From: Motacilla alba alba
Taxonomy: Eukaryota; Chordata; Aves; Passeriformes; Motacillidae
Direction of reading: 5' to 3'
Length of the DNA stretch: 64,000 nucleotides
Assembly (NCBI RefSeq): GCF_015832195.1
Contig: NC_052017.1
Span: 79,051,801 to 79,115,800, forward strand
Shown: positions 24,001 to 38,407 of the stretch, piece after piece
Position numbering within the stretch: position 1 is the stretch's first letter
Layout: each line of letters opens with the position of its first letter
The notes under the pieces: model-generated
Seen by the model: the letters and a program-made list of their open reading frames with translations, nothing else
Databases searched by the model: none
What the model was told of the DNA's origin: nothing
Position numbers and translations under genes: made by a program

Positions 24001-27000
24001 TGGACCAATTCAACTACAGAGAAAAAAAAAAAAAGAAATACTTCAGGTTTTTACAAATGTGCTTGGCAAAGTAATTTTCACTACAGTTCTAGCTATTCTT
24101 GATTCCTGTATAGCTGGCTATTTCTTATTAGTTATGAGATAAACTTTATTTTTTTAATGTTCTAATATTTAGGAGGTATTTAATGTAGTTTAATATTTAT
24201 GGGTGATTATTAGGAAATATAAAATTCACAGAATCAAAAATAATATTTAAAGACATTTTAGAGAAATGTGAATTATAAGAATAAAATATTGCTGTAAACA
24301 TTTACAAATGTGTGTGTGTCTGCAGCTGTGGACACAAACCTCAGTAGCTTGGGATGTGGTTAAAAATTACTTGTTCTATTTACCCACTATCTAAATCTTT
24401 CAGAAGAAAATCTGAATAGCTTTCTGGAAATTCTTTAATTCTTCCTGTTTCAGCTATTTAAAAGAAAAAAACAATAATAGTTTCTCAAAGCATTTGAAAA
24501 ACTGCTACATATATGGATATTTCAAACAAAAATTTTGAAAAAAGTATAACATGACCCCATCTACAAATCTAGAACCTGGGGAAAAAAGTGAAGTAATTTA
24601 AAATGTGTATATGAATTTTTTACCAACTCAGCCTTAAACCAACTTCCATATTCTCATGAGTTGGTCTTCTTTGGAATTTATTCTAATTGCTTTTTATCAA
24701 TACATTTTTCTTTCATTTCATTATTCCTTTTATAATTCACAAAGGATATCCTGCTTATTAGTGAGAATTAGTAAGTCATTATTAAGATCAAATGCCCTTT
24801 TTCTTTTTTGCCCTTTTGCTCAAGGGCAACTGCTACAGATTGTTCTGATATCCTGGATTGGAGTGAAAGTAATTTAGTTCACACCAAGTTATTCCTCAGT
24901 GCCAGAATTCCAGTGTCATATGGGGCACTCAGTAACAATCCTGTTCAGAATATTATCAGGAGCATTTAACAACACTCTTTAACTGAAGGATTTCTCTCCT
25001 GAAGGTTGAAATGTTTCATTGCTGGAAGCAGCACTAAAACTGGTCTATGAGATGAGAGAGATAACCTTGCTCTCTGTCCTAAGGTCAATTAAATACAGCC
25101 TCGAAGGGCAGAGCTAACTGAAAGTGGGTTTTTATTTTGTATGTACAATATCTGTCAAAACCAACAGGTGTTAACTCTATATTACCCAGGGCAGTACTTG
25201 GAATGTAGCTTAGTGTGTTAAATCTACTACTGCTTTCAAGGAACAATGAAGATTTCACTGGGTTTTTTTATGACCCTAGCTAGACTCGACTTTTATTTGT
25301 GCACACTACAAGAAAGTACTCAGGACTAAAAATAGAAAGAATTCTTGCTTTAGACATGAATTAAAATTGAAAGAAATTATTTGGATTTGCAAATCCAATC
25401 CTTGTCTCTAGATATTGATTTGGTTGATACTAAAAAGTGATAAGATACTAAGATACCACTCAATCAAATCAGTTTTGTCTTAACAGCTTCCCAAGAAATT
25501 TAACTGTGGAGCTTCCCTGTCTTAGGGTTTATTTGTTGGGGAGTTTATGCTTTTAGTCCACCTAGCCATTTTCCCAGCAGTTGTCTGGTGCCAGCCCACA
25601 GTACCCTTCTAAGGGGCTGAACTCACCTGGATTTCTGTAAGTGCAGAACGTCTGCAATCTGCATCCAAGTCCTGTCGGTTTGTTCCAGTGCAACTTAAAT
25701 GCCAGTCCCCCAGCAGATTGAGACTCACTTTTTCTGTTCATTGACCATCCCAACAACACATTAATTAGCAGCAACACATATTCTGAAAGTGTCTTTTATG
25801 TACTTTAATTTTCCTCAAATCAAATGTAAGGAAGACATCACACATTTATTTTTCCATCTGACAGCATCTCACTCAGAGTCAGCTGTTTTTGAATTTTTCT
25901 TTTCTATGGTTCATTGAATTCCATCTGCCATTAAGTTGTCATCACCTCACATATTGGTATTTCAATTAAAAAGGACTGGCTAATATGACTAATTTTTAAT
26001 ATGCACAGTGAATTTTCATTAATTAGACTGGCCTTACTGGTGAGAATCTAGGTATGCTGGACTAAAGTGGCCAGATGAGTCAGTCAAAAATTAGAACATG
26101 GAAATTTGTATTCAGACTTTTTACATGACCACACTACTGGATTCTTAAAAAGACTTTCTTATCTCAAAGCTGGAAATATATTGAAAGAGTGAAATTATAA
26201 GTTTCATGCAAATAGCAGAGGACTCAAAGTGATTTATGTATAGATAAATCATCTGTAGGCTGTAAAAGAGTTTGTTGGTGTCCTTAATTACATCTCCCAC
26301 TGCATCACACTTAGTTAAAACAGCGAAAAAAGATACCAGGGAGGTAATACAAATGAGATACTGCTCCCTCAGAGGTTCAGGATTTTTTCATTCCAGAAGA
26401 TCTGCAAAATGGCAAAGAGGAGCTGTAAACAGTGCTGTCACAAGAAAAGAAAATTTTACTTGATAGTAATAAAATATTTCGGATTATGCTGAAAGATACA
26501 GAAATAAAGCAGTATCTCAAACATGAGGATATTAGCTTTTTAAACAATACAGTTTTTTTTGTCTTCTGTCTTGTTTCCAAGGGGAATCAAAATATGACTA
26601 ACAGCTGAAAACTGAATTTTATTAGATGTTTGTTGTCCTTTTGTATCACTAATTCCCAAGAGGTTTTTTGTTGTTTTATTTAGAAACCTTCAGTTAATTA
26701 AATACATTTCTAGAACACTACTTTCCAACAGATGACTGAAAAGTCTGGGCAATCCTATTTAATTCCTGCTGCTCTTCTGCAAACTCTTATCTAATGTCAT
26801 CAAATGTGCTCCCTTTTTCAGCAAATGCAGTATCCCCTGAGGCTCCCCATTTTCTCCATTGCTAAAAATACTCCCTTCTGTCTCAAAATGAGTATCCTAC
26901 TGGACAGGACAGAGGGTCCTTATCTCCCACAAGAGATTTTTAGTATCCAGAGATCATGATATGCAAACTGGTTTTTTAGGACACTAAATTTTTTTGAGGA

Positions 27001-30000
27001 AACTCAAATTATGATAATGCTCCAATCAGGTAAAACAGAAATACAAGGTTACAATATCCAAAAGATCATCTGGACATATTTTAGTATAATAGGCAATAAC
27101 AGTCAGTAAATCACATGGTGAGGATCCTACTTAGTTCCCACTGTTGAATTAGATTTCCATTTACATCTTTTGTCACCTCAGAGTGCTGAGCTGTCTAATA
27201 GATGAGACATTGCCCTAACCAAACCTTGGACTCAATAAGTTTGTTGTCCTTAGACTTGCAGCTGCTCTTTAATGTTTGTATCAAAATATTTGAACTAAGG
27301 TTTGGTTTGGTTTCAAAAGGAATGAAAAATTGGTACCTAAATTGACACTTTTATAACTAAATCTTAGTTGTTCTTAAACCCTGTGTGCTAGAAATGACCA
27401 CCATTTCACATTTTAAAAATTGTTTACTTTTTATAAATGAAGTGTGTGTTATTTCTTGTTTAAAAATGGACAATATTGAATTATCTCTCTGTAAATTATA
27501 GAAGCGAATGCAGGTATTTCTGTCATGAGAGACTATAACAAGTATTGTATTATGTGGTGTGATGTCCAGCGTAAAAGTTCACTTTGAAATTTTGAAGTTG
27601 AATGCCTCTTTGACCAATCTAACTATATTCTCTGATGAAAAAAAAATAGAGAAAAAATTCTTCCCTATCCTTAAGACAAAGTATTTCACTGTACACAGAA
27701 CTTTAGAAATCATGCTTCTTATGATACAGGAATTTAAAGGATGTACAGAAAGTAAAGCAATTGCTTAGAAAGATTATCCAGTATGTCTTCTGATCCAATA
27801 AATAGAGTGCCAAATTAGAACAGCAGCAAGAGGTTTGAAAAAAGCTAGAGACTGCTTTTCCTAAAATGCAACACTTAAACCTCAGAATTGTGTCAACTGG
27901 ATATTTGAGACACTAAAATCAGCTGGACAGACAATTCAAGGAAGAGAAATATATGAAGCACTAATTATAAAAAAAATTAGCCTTGACTGATCTGTCATTC
28001 CTGTTCTTAAATTCTTATTGCCCTTTCAAATAATTACCTCCATTTATGGTTTGGAGACTACTGTTTCCATCTTGGCTGTTTGATTGTCAGTAGGGATGAT
28101 TTCAAATATATGCCTTCCTGATATCAGAAGGTGCTGTGGAAGCTTTATATTACGCTCTATCACTCACTCAGTGGGCCTATCAACACTAAAATAACAGGTG
28201 CTAGCAGGGGCTTTGGAATTGTACTAAAGCCATGAGTCAAGCCTTTAAGATATTCTTGCCCTTAATAAAAATTACTCTGCAGTAGCCTAGAGTAACTTAT
28301 GTGCTTATGCTACTTCAGTCACATATCAGACTCAGCTACATCATCACTACAACACACCTGGATTATTAAGTTCTTCTCTATTAAAACAAATTCAGGCTTC
28401 CTTTAATAGAACCATTGATAAAGAAGATACACAGAAAGGTCTTTTGACTTTGTCAGCTGGTAAGATATAAGAAATCTGCATAATTTTCTAATTTCCAATA
28501 AGAAAATGTAGTTTCAGTTCTCAAGTTATTTTAGCGAGCATCTGTCAGGGTTTGAGAATACCAGTTGTCACAGAGCAATGACTCATATGGTTCATAAGAC
28601 AGTGTGTTGATGTGCTGTGAAGAGCATCCTCTTGGGCACAGGAATTAATGTGTCCCATCCTCACTTAGTGCTGCTGTTAATTGCAGTCATAGATGGGAAG
28701 CAAGGCAGACAGCTCTGTTTAGATGTTTACGTGACTCTCACTGTGGTTCCTTGGGACAATACAGAAATTGCCAAAAAATGGAATAGTCCTGTAATAAAAT
28801 CATGCATAGTACATTGGGATCATACTGGTGTTAAAATTATGGAAATTTCATTTGATAAACATTTCCTGATCATGTTACCCAAGCTGATGACCTTTAGATA
28901 TCAGTATGAAAGGCATGAGAAAACAAATTGTGAAAGAAGTCACAAGAAAAAAATAGGCAGCAACAATCATACTCTGGGTGATGGAGTTGCTTGGTTTCTG
29001 TATCAAAGGTTTGCTGGTAATATGGATGTCTAACATCCTTCTGAATGTGTAGGAAGTTTACATATGTTAAATCTCTGACCAAGTATATCATCTTTTATTG
29101 CTATAGACATTCTTTGGGTGTTAAAATTTGTGTATCAGTACTTTCTGCTGTACTGACATTGAAACATAAGATTAATTGCAACAAAACCTCACTGTCAGGC
29201 CCACACAACCTAGTCTCTTTCCTGCCCAGTCACCAAAGCTATCAAATAAGATAAGGCACTCAGTAACAGAAAAGTTTTGGTTTTGTACCATAAGATGTGT
29301 CTAGGTGTATCACACATATTTATTTATAAAACAGAAGATAATGAGTATAGAAAATGGACTATTTTTTGCTTATCTAGTCTGTAGCAATTCTTCCACATAA
29401 AATGTTCAACTGCCTATTTGCATTTGTGCTGCTCTGATCTCTGCATAACACTTTAGCGTAGCTGGATTCTAAATATGCAGCTAAATTTTATTGGTAGAGG
29501 AAGGATTTAGCTAATTATGGACATTCCTTTTCTAATGAAGTTCTGCATGTATTTGCAAGAAAAGAAGGGAATGCCTGCCAGAGGTCTCTCAAACTCCTTC
29601 AACAGATGCTTGCTCCAGGGAGTCAATTCCTCATTCTTCCACTTGTGTTGTTAACTTCCAATTTCCTGATGGTCAGTCTCTAGAGCATAGCTACAAATTG
29701 CCTGCTTTCTAGACGTGGATGAGTTTATTTTTTTTTTTTCCAGCTTGACAGAGATGCATAAGCTTTCCTTACTTTGTCTGGTGCAGAAATCTCTTCTGTG
29801 GTTCTGGTCAGTGTCTGATATCTTATAATGGATTCTGTCAAAGTTCTCTAGCTGTCTAACTGAGTCATTAATTTAATATAAGTAAGAAATTAATCAAATT
29901 ATTCTTCTTGAATATATAGACTCTAATAAACTTGTGCTTTATAACAGTGTTATATTTCTGTTGAGGTGCTATAATCTTTAATCTTACTATCTATATAGGT

Positions 30001-30177
30001 GTCAGAACCTTGCTTGAAAAATTTCAAGACACTGCAACTAGGTCTGTTGTTCCAGCTACTCAGGAATTCCATTTCCTCCCCCTGCCTCTCTGGGGCAGTA
30101 AGATAAAAATATTTTCTTTCCATTATCATGTTTTCTGGTAGTATTAGTGAGTCGTATTGAGTTCTTGAAGAAAAAAC

Positions 30178-30564
30178 TCAACTAAATGCAAACGTGGAAT
30201 TTCCTGCAAAAGCTAAAATTTCATTGCAGACAGGCTTGTCGGTGCTCAATGGATTCATCTTCACAATTTGATGTGCAGTGTAAGGAAATATATGTAATCT
30301 CTCCATTATTTTACTGCTGTGCAATTTGTGGCCAGAAGCGTATTCTTTAGTCTTGACCTCCACAGTCAGTCGAACTTGGCTGGAAAGGAGTTGTCCAGTT
30401 GCTGTATGCATAAACACCAAACTGAAAAGTGATGTTTGCTTCACTGAGGCGAGCTTTTTATTTCTTGAAGGTAAATATGATTCTGCAGCATACCAAAGTC
30501 TTCCAGTACACAGAATATTGTTGGACTTTTGTAGTTGTACCAACTGACTGTGACAGCGCATCAT
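30178..30564 (-). other. Unidentified 128-codon open frame with acceptor-like upstream sequence
   Basis: I do not recognise this protein. The frame has a balanced composition, no low-complexity run, and reads for example SLVFMHTATGQLLSSQVRLT in its middle. An in-frame TAG lies directly before the first ATG. Upstream on the minus strand is CTTTGCCCTAG|GTAG|ATG, where the second AG could serve as a splice acceptor placing the whole frame in one exon. The frame ends in TGA with no clear donor. No signal peptide, membrane segment or motif is visible. A chance frame is about as likely as a real terminal exon or a decayed gene piece. Confidence 0.2.
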
Positions 30565-31398
30565 CTACCTAGGGCAAAGTTAAGGTTAAGACCACACTTA
30601 GTTTTTCCCACAGCAAAGAGATTAACACAGTACATAAACATGGCACTGAAAAAGATATTAATAATCTAATTATTACAAGTCATAGAAAACATTGCAATTT
30701 TCATTTTGTACATTTATTTAGCAGCAGCAGCATTAAATAGCTTCTTTGGTTCCTACAGAGAAATTTGAAGCTTAGCAGTCTTCGGAAACAAGTATGAACC
30801 CCTTCAGTATATTATCTGTCTGTCTATATCCATAATTTTTGTCTCAAGTGAGCATAGACTGCCTTCACACAGAGTCTTACAGCTCCTGGACAAAATGGAT
30901 TTACTTTATGAGCACCATTAAAAATATTTAGCTGTCCCTTTTCACTGTTTGGATGTTTTCCAGAGCTGCTTATGCAGAATTGCTGTTGCTGTCAGATGAA
31001 ATATTGAGGCATGTTACCTTGTCTGACAGAAACAGTAAGCATCAAGGATTTCCTGGGAAGGAACATCAATATGCAGCATGTTAAGTTTAATATTTCACAA
31101 CACTACTAATTACATTATCACCTCAACATCAGCTTCTAATAATAGCTATAACTAAAATGTGTACAGCTGTTTATCTTCTTTAAAGATAATCCATCTGACA
31201 GACTGCATAGCTCTTTTATCTCCCCCGTTGCCTTAAAGTGACTCAGTACCTATTCCAGATGAATCAATGGCAATAATCCAGCTTAATTCAACAGTGGGAG
31301 GCTAGAACCACAGTGACAGGAAAAAATTTCTTCCTTAGACATTTAGTATGATGTGAGGAGATATTTGTATTTTTATGTTGTGCTCTTGATTTGTTGGG

Positions 31399-31525
31399 CT
31401 TTTTTGGTTTTGGGTTTTTGGGATTTTGTGTTTCCTTTTTTTTCTTTTTTTTTTTTTTTTGCTTGTTTATTTGTTTTGTTGGTGGTTTTCTCTTTCTTTT
31501 TTCTTTTTTTCTTTTCTTTTCAGTT
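31399..31525. repeat. T-rich polypyrimidine tract
   Basis: More than 100 bases dominated by T, with TTTC and TTTG interruptions. The open frame across it encodes almost only F, L, C and W. Confidence 0.9.
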
Positions 31526-33644
31526 TTAAATTAGGTAGGGCATGCAACCTGACTACAAAGATAAGTAGGGCAGCTGACAGGAAAAGTGAAATTTTTTGCA
31601 CTAAAAAGATTCCATCTTAAACATAATCTTACCTATCTATTCAGATCATTTTTTAAAAATTGTAATTGATATATGCCTTGCTTGTTTCTTAGAAGGGAAA
31701 GTAGTACACAATCAGAGGGCAGAAGTACATGCTAAACAAAAAAGAGAAACCATTTTGGGGATGAATATGAAAGAGAAAACCTGTCATACTTACAAAAGTA
31801 TGATGCATATATGTGCCTGTTATATGCATGTATGTTCTTCAAAATATATAACTAATTCAGGAAATCACGAAAGGAGCAAATGCAACCACGTGTGGCACAG
31901 TTTTTCTAGGACACTTGAAAAATAACCAAATACGGCATGAGTGTTCAACAAACAACCTGAATGAAGTGCTGAAAAGTCTAGATTAAATACGAAAATATTG
32001 CCAGTAGGAATAAATACAAAAATGTGGATTCTGAACACATTGAGGAAAAACAATAACTAATAGTAACATGCCAATAATTTGAAAAATTCCTTTTCACATT
32101 TGGAAAAGCAGACAGCTAAAATTACGTCAAATACAAATATTTTTTAGTAAAACCGACAGTTAAAATATCTGAGAGAAGCCAGAATACAACTGAAAATTTA
32201 GTAGGGGAAAAGCTGGATACATTAAGGTTGAGGGTTACACTAGAAACTGACCTTAGTCATTGAAGGCATGGCAGCACAGAAACCTCTGCACAAATGGGGC
32301 AGAGAGAAGTAAACATAAATAAAATTTTGGGGTCTTGCTGGAGAGATACGACAAAAGCTACTGAAGTAAGGCTTAGGTAACAGGAAAACCACTGGAGCAC
32401 AAAACCCTGAAAGCCCAAGGAAGTAATAGATAAACCACAAATAATTTACAGTGTCTGAAAACACTTCAGTGATCAAAGGGGGAGGAGAGCAGAGAAAATA
32501 TCTTTGAGTATAGTCAGCTGCAGTTTATTAGCGAACTTTTAAAAAAGTAGTTCAGAAGAATTTGAGAGGGTGAAAACAACAGACTGCTTATTTTCTCTGC
32601 CATTACTGAAAATTAAAATGAAGAATATTAATTTAGAGCTTGGATGACAACTGTCAAGTGCATACAAAACAGAACTGTAATAAAGCTTCTGAATTCAGTT
32701 AGCAGTCAACATGTTTGGAAAGCTCTTAAACCTTGAAATTCTGCACCAGATGCAGAATAAAAGAAATCAATTTCTCATGCAATTGTTCACCTTTGACTCT
32801 TTTTCTTAGTACCAACAGAATTGATACCAAACTCTCAATGCCCCTCAATGTTCACTTCATATCACAGCTCTTCCTACTTCACCTATAGATGTCTTGTTAA
32901 ATAACTAGTTGTGACCCAGTAAGTTCTTTGTGCTAAGCAATTATTATTTATTATGTTCTAATGCTTCACAGTGTGTTTGCAAACTCCATAAGACTGTCAA
33001 CACAAGTTAAAATAAAGGCAAACGTATGCAGCAGTCATGTTTTCCACCTCTTTCTGAATGAGTATTTATCATGTTGAACAGGTCAATGTCTTTCAGCATA
33101 ACAATAATTTTAAAGCTCTGCTGCCCCCAGTTTCTTCCATATTTGCTGTAATTGCCTAACAACAGGGATTACACATCCTGTAATACATAATATGTATTTT
33201 CTTAACAAAATTCATATAGAATGTATTTAAATAGGCATGCCAGCTATCCGTGTAATACACAAGACGAAGGGAAAGATTAGAAACATAGAAAAATGTCAGG
33301 GATACTCTTGAGAAGGAGACAAGCTGAAATTACGATACTATGCTGCAGAAGTCTACTTCCATGGTGATTTTTGTAACTTCCTCATAAAAAGGGCAGAATT
33401 GGAGTTTATCAAATATGACATAGACTTGAAAGCATTTTGAGCTTGTCCATACTTGTAACGCTGCTCTTCATAACATTATATAGTAAATGCTACAATGCTT
33501 AAGCTGCACTGGGATTTCAGAGAGGTTATTAAGATTTATTACTACTGTTGGAATATAAACAAACTGAAACAGTATCTTGAAATTGCTGTGGTTAACGGCC
33601 CTTTCATAATAATTAAGGGCAGCATAAATATACTAATAGACTAC

Positions 33645-33662
33645 ATATAAATAAATAAATAA

Positions 33663-33720
<58 letters not shown>
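33645..33720. repeat. (ATAA)n followed by (AC)28 microsatellite
   Basis: A short AAAT/ATAA array (33648-33664) leads into an uninterrupted AC run at 33665-33720. A pure run of 28 dinucleotides is expected to vary in length. Confidence 0.98.
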
Positions 33721-33722
<2 letters not shown>

Positions 33723-34440
33723 TTGTTTGTCTATTGCTTAACAATTTAACTAACTAAATGTAGTTGGATTGACACTAATTCAGTTTCTCAAAACCGCCAA
33801 AACCCCCCATGATATTTAAGGTTATCAACACATTTGAAAAAGAAACAGGAGCTTCTTTAGTGACAGTTTTTTGGTTTTGGAGTATGTTTTCTTTTTGTGT
33901 ATGCCTTTTTAGATTCTTTTGCCTTTTTTTTTCTCCCCTGAAACAAAAAATGTATGTTTCTGATCTAGAAAGAAATAAAAGAGGTTTGACTGATCAAAAG
34001 CCCTAACAGTAATTGCACATAATTACTATTTTAGATGCATGAGAAGAACAGTGAAGGTAAGCCTCTTGAAATATTCTATAAGAAAAAAATGGAAAAAAAT
34101 AATCTTGGACCCATTACAATAAAAAATTTCATTGAGGAGAATTGACTTTAGATGAATTGCATTTTCAGGGGAATACAAAGCAAGATTTATATCTTTTGGT
34201 TTGGCAGAACACCAAGCTGCTTAAAGTATGAAAGGAAATAAATGGAGTATATGAAATTTTTTATATCACCCTTAAGACTTATTTATATGTTGTCTGTTAT
34301 ATTCCAATGATTTTAATGAAGACAAAGTTTAGTGACTTCTGGTCACTAAAAATTTGGTATTGTGCCAGGTAGTATAATGGAGGGTAAAAATAAATTCTGG
34401 AGATCATCTCTTCAGTTTTATGCTCTATTACCAGCTAACA

Positions 34441-34498
34441 CTTTTTGTTCCTTTTTTTTTCTTTTTTTTGTTTTTTTTTTGGTTTTTTTTTTTTTCCC
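34441..34498. repeat. T-rich tract
   Basis: Runs of 8 to 13 T separated by single C, G or GG. Confidence 0.95.
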
Positions 34499-36933
34499 TC
34501 CACCTATCATAAATCAGGGCTGTCTGTTCTAAGGGGAGGGGAAGTGGGAAAGAGCCAACTGGGAGGGCCACACAAGGACTCAAGGACTCCTGTTTTAGGA
34601 AAACCAAAATCTGTTTGATGAAGACTTATTTAAATGCAGACTCACAGACTAACTTTCTGCCTTTTCCTTACTTGGCTATTAGAAAATTTGAGATGTAAGA
34701 AGCAGTCTCCTACAGAATAAAGCAGGGATATATCTAAAAGCCTTTCATTGCTATAGATTTGTGGAATTTGGATGAGATTGTGTTCAAAGTTCTGGTCAGC
34801 TTCAGCCTTTGCTCTGTCTCAGTCTTAAATGCTTGAAGTAGCCCTTAGGTTTCCAAAGCCAAATCGACTGAGCCAAATCAACATGGTTGAATGGCATGTA
34901 TTTATAGCCTGTGGCTGAATGATAATTACAAAAATCTTGTCTAGTTCTGGTTAGTACAACCTTCAATAAGATACATAATGTTAGTTGCAATCACTGTGTA
35001 GAATATATTCTGCTCACAGGTTGTACAACGACATTGCAGCCAGCTTCACTTGGTTAATGGGTCACCTAAATGAAATGACAGGGAAGATTACAGCTGAACT
35101 CCCATTTGACAAATGTCTTAATCATAAAATGTAATAAACATTGTCACTTCCTCCTGTGCTGCCATTACTTGGAGAATGGTGGCCTTGTCACATCAAGGTT
35201 AAATTATGTAGGTAAGCAGAAAAGAAATTAGTGGTGACTTACAAACACCCACCATAATTATCACTGCTACTTGTGGTCTCACAGTTTCTGATTGTAGCAG
35301 TGCAGTACTTTTTCATAGCATTAAAATTCAGTCTAGACTGTACTGTGAATAAACTTATGTCAAATGCATCAGTAGTGTCTGATACACAGGGAAATTTTTT
35401 AAGGTATTCCCACAGACTTAGTGGAAATACTAATGTTGCATTTCTTAAGTTGCTGTGGAGAAGTTAAAAAGTTGAAATGCAAAACAAAAAGGGGAAAGAA
35501 GAAACTAAAATATTCAGCATCAAATCCAATGAAAGACAACTTTTTGCAAGCTATCTTAAAATTTTGATAAAATATAACACTTTTAAGGGATCTGGATTTT
35601 CATTTTATAACTTAATGGGATTTGAATTTTCCTCGTTGATAAAACTAAATTGCTGGAATTTGACATGTATTTATGTAAATTGACTGAAGAACACTGAAAT
35701 CCTGTCAGTTTCTAAAATGATGTATAGAAAGTAAAAAAGTCTTGAAGTGAAAATTTTCTAATGTTACTCTTCATTTTTCACATATAGTCATCAAGTTTTG
35801 CTTATGGCAGACATGGCTGAAGATAACTTCCTACCCCATGGCATGATACAAACTGAGAAAATGGCATGTGAAACTAATTTTTCTCTAGTGGTCATATATT
35901 ACAGCTATTTACTATAGATACAACACCTCTGGAGACTGGCAGCTTCATCGATTGCCTAACACTGCTGTAGTGTCATGACAGAAACAAATACATATTTCAT
36001 ACTTTGTGTGTATGGTATCAGTGCAACTTTTTGGTTACAGAGATAAGGAAAATTGTAGCATCTTTAAGAATTGAAATAAATGTACTTTTCAATAGCTATC
36101 ATGTACTTTGTCTTGTCAAGAATATAATTAAGATGAAAGACTAAGTGTTATTCTGTTTCTGATAAAAATATTAAATACTCCTCAGCAAAACCCAAGAGCC
36201 TACACAGTTCAATCTAGCATGAACTATACAGTCAAGGTGCATTGCATTCTGAGGAGTAGTCAGAGATGTTTATCCCTTGAATAGATAACAACCAGACAAC
36301 TTCTCATCATTTAGTCTTTTGTAAATAGGCTCAAAGTTTGAAAAAACAATGAGTTTTTAAGTGTGCAAATACTCCTACAACTGCCTTTCATTTGGAAAAA
36401 CAAGGCTTTATTCATGGATGGTCTTTAAAAGAAATCAAGTTTTTATGTTAAAGATGAGGATATGATTTTTTTCCCTCTCTCACACCATTCATCCTTATAC
36501 ACTATGTTTTCTCCATGTTACTTAAGAAGGCCTTCTTATTTTTTTTTCATGTTTTTTGAGCAAAAAGCTAATTGCATCACCTCACAATTCCAATAGATTT
36601 GCAGTCACTTCTCAGAAATCTGAAGATCAACTGGGGCAACCAAAAGAAATGAGAAGAAATAACTCAATTATACGAGATCTAAGCCTCCACAAAAAGAAGG
36701 AAATTGCAGAATATTGGTAGTGACAATAACAATACTTTTTTTTTATTAAAAAAAGAACAGAAATCATTTTAAAATTATGATGGTCACACCAGATGCAGCT
36801 GTTGCCTTTTTCTTTCCCTCAAATTATTGCTGTTCCAGTCACAAAGAAATGGTAAAGAGGAGATTGATGATGAGAGCAGGAAACTGCTGCTAAAACTTCA
36901 ATTTTAATAGAACTTATATACTCTTTGTGTTGA

Positions 36934-36997
36934 CTTTTTTGTGGGTTTTTCTTGTTGTTTTTATTGCTTGTTTGTTTTGTTTTGTTTGTTTGTTGCT
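36934..36997. repeat. (TTTG)n-like tract
   Basis: TTTG/TTTTG units, clearest at 36967-36995. Confidence 0.9.
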
Positions 36998-38407
36998 TGC
37001 AATATTTCTTTGTAACATGGTTTGTATTTCTACCATTTGCATTTTCAAACATAGTAAAGTTCTGGGTCTTAACAAACACCTTTCTCACAAGGAAAATTGC
37101 TTATATAAGGTGCCAAATGAATTTATTTTATATGCAACAAATTTGAGAGTGATGATCAATCAAATAATAACTAATTGCCTCTTCCTTTTGGTTGCTCATT
37201 TAAATGTCAGTGCAGATGTCCTGTGTGAAGAAGCAAAAGTCATCTCAGGAAAGAAAGGAAAAACTTCTGAAAATATTTCTTTTAGTTCTTCAAAGTTTTA
37301 TTTCTCTGTAGGGGCTTCTCAGTCATTCTGCATGGAAGTTATGTATTTCCTAATAGCATGAGCCTCCATGAAAAAAAGAAGTTAGACAAGCAAAGATGGA
37401 GAATTACATGACTTTGGGTGCTATGTAGAGTAATGAAAGTTTTGTAAAAAATATTTAAGGGTTTCAAACTATGCAGTTCAGAACCTGGAGAGTTCTCCTA
37501 ATTTCTGTGGGGAGAGGGACACTGTCAGTAAGTCTATCACTGACATTTACTGCTGCAAGTTTATTCATCCTGTATGATTCAGTGACTTTTGCAGATAACT
37601 CCACTATGCAGCCAAAGGCTGCATAATAGAGCAACAAGGGAACATGCAAGCCTGATTTTTTTGTTGTTGTTGTTTTTTGTTTTCTTTTCTTTTTGTTCTA
37701 AGTAATTAAAAAAACTATTGCAGCCAAAAAATTCCATACAGATGTCAGGAAATAAGTAATTCTGTGAAAAATTGTGATTCTGGCAATTCTGTGATCATCC
37801 TTCCTGAATGATATCAGAAACTTTAAAGCACCAGAAAAAAAATATTTTCTTGATGTTATTTTGTATGTTTAACTTACGTAGAATCAAGAAACAGATAAAA
37901 TTATTCTTGGGGGCTAATCCTGATTTCAAATATTGATTTTCTTACACTTGAACATTGCTGGATATTGCTGGGTATTTAAGTAAACATTGCCCTGAAAAGT
38001 CTCTTAAACTGCTTTTTTTTCTTCCTGCTTGAAGTCAGGGATGCTTTCAGTTTGTTTTTTACTTGAATTATCTCTCAATTTTTAATACTAAGTATAATAT
38101 GATAAGAAAGGGCAGAGGATATTAGTTTACTAAATCAGAGACATTATGCCCTTCAATCTAGCAATGCCAACAGAAAACTCCCAACAAGCACCTTGTGAAA
38201 TTCCATCTAAAAACTTAATGTAAGAATAATTAGAAGTTATTTGGTTATCTTTTCTTGTCACAGACTTTTAAAAATTTTAAAGCAAAGTCTTCCTTTGTAC
38301 ATACAGAATTTTTACTCTGGAAGGACAAGTTAAGGAACCTGACCAACCTTGGCATTTCTGATCTTCCAGAATGATAGACTAAGAATCCTCCTGTGGTCCA
38401 TGAAAGA

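Larger units (their letters stand above)
24001..33640. other. No confirmed gene; AT-rich unique sequence
   Basis: About 9.6 kb with no repeat family or domain that I recognise. It has a short A-run (24022-24034) and a T-rich tract (31399-31525). Open frames of 70-138 codons occur (25562-25777 minus, 28617-29033 plus, 30178-30564 minus), about what AT-rich DNA of this length gives by chance; the last is listed separately. Confidence 0.5.
33721..38400. other. No gene seen; AT-rich with T-rich tracts
   Basis: No coding sequence recognised. The 144-codon frame at 36927-37361 begins in a (TTTG)n run and is discounted. T-rich tracts are listed separately. Confidence 0.5.

Noticed and set aside
28617..29033. 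138-codon plus-strand frame
   Set aside because: No motif, no convincing splice or promoter context; about one frame of this size is expected by chance in AT-rich DNA of this length.
36927..37361. 144-codon plus-strand frame with an apparent hydrophobic N-terminus
   Set aside because: The hydrophobic part is encoded by a (TTTG)n tract; the remainder has no recognisable feature.
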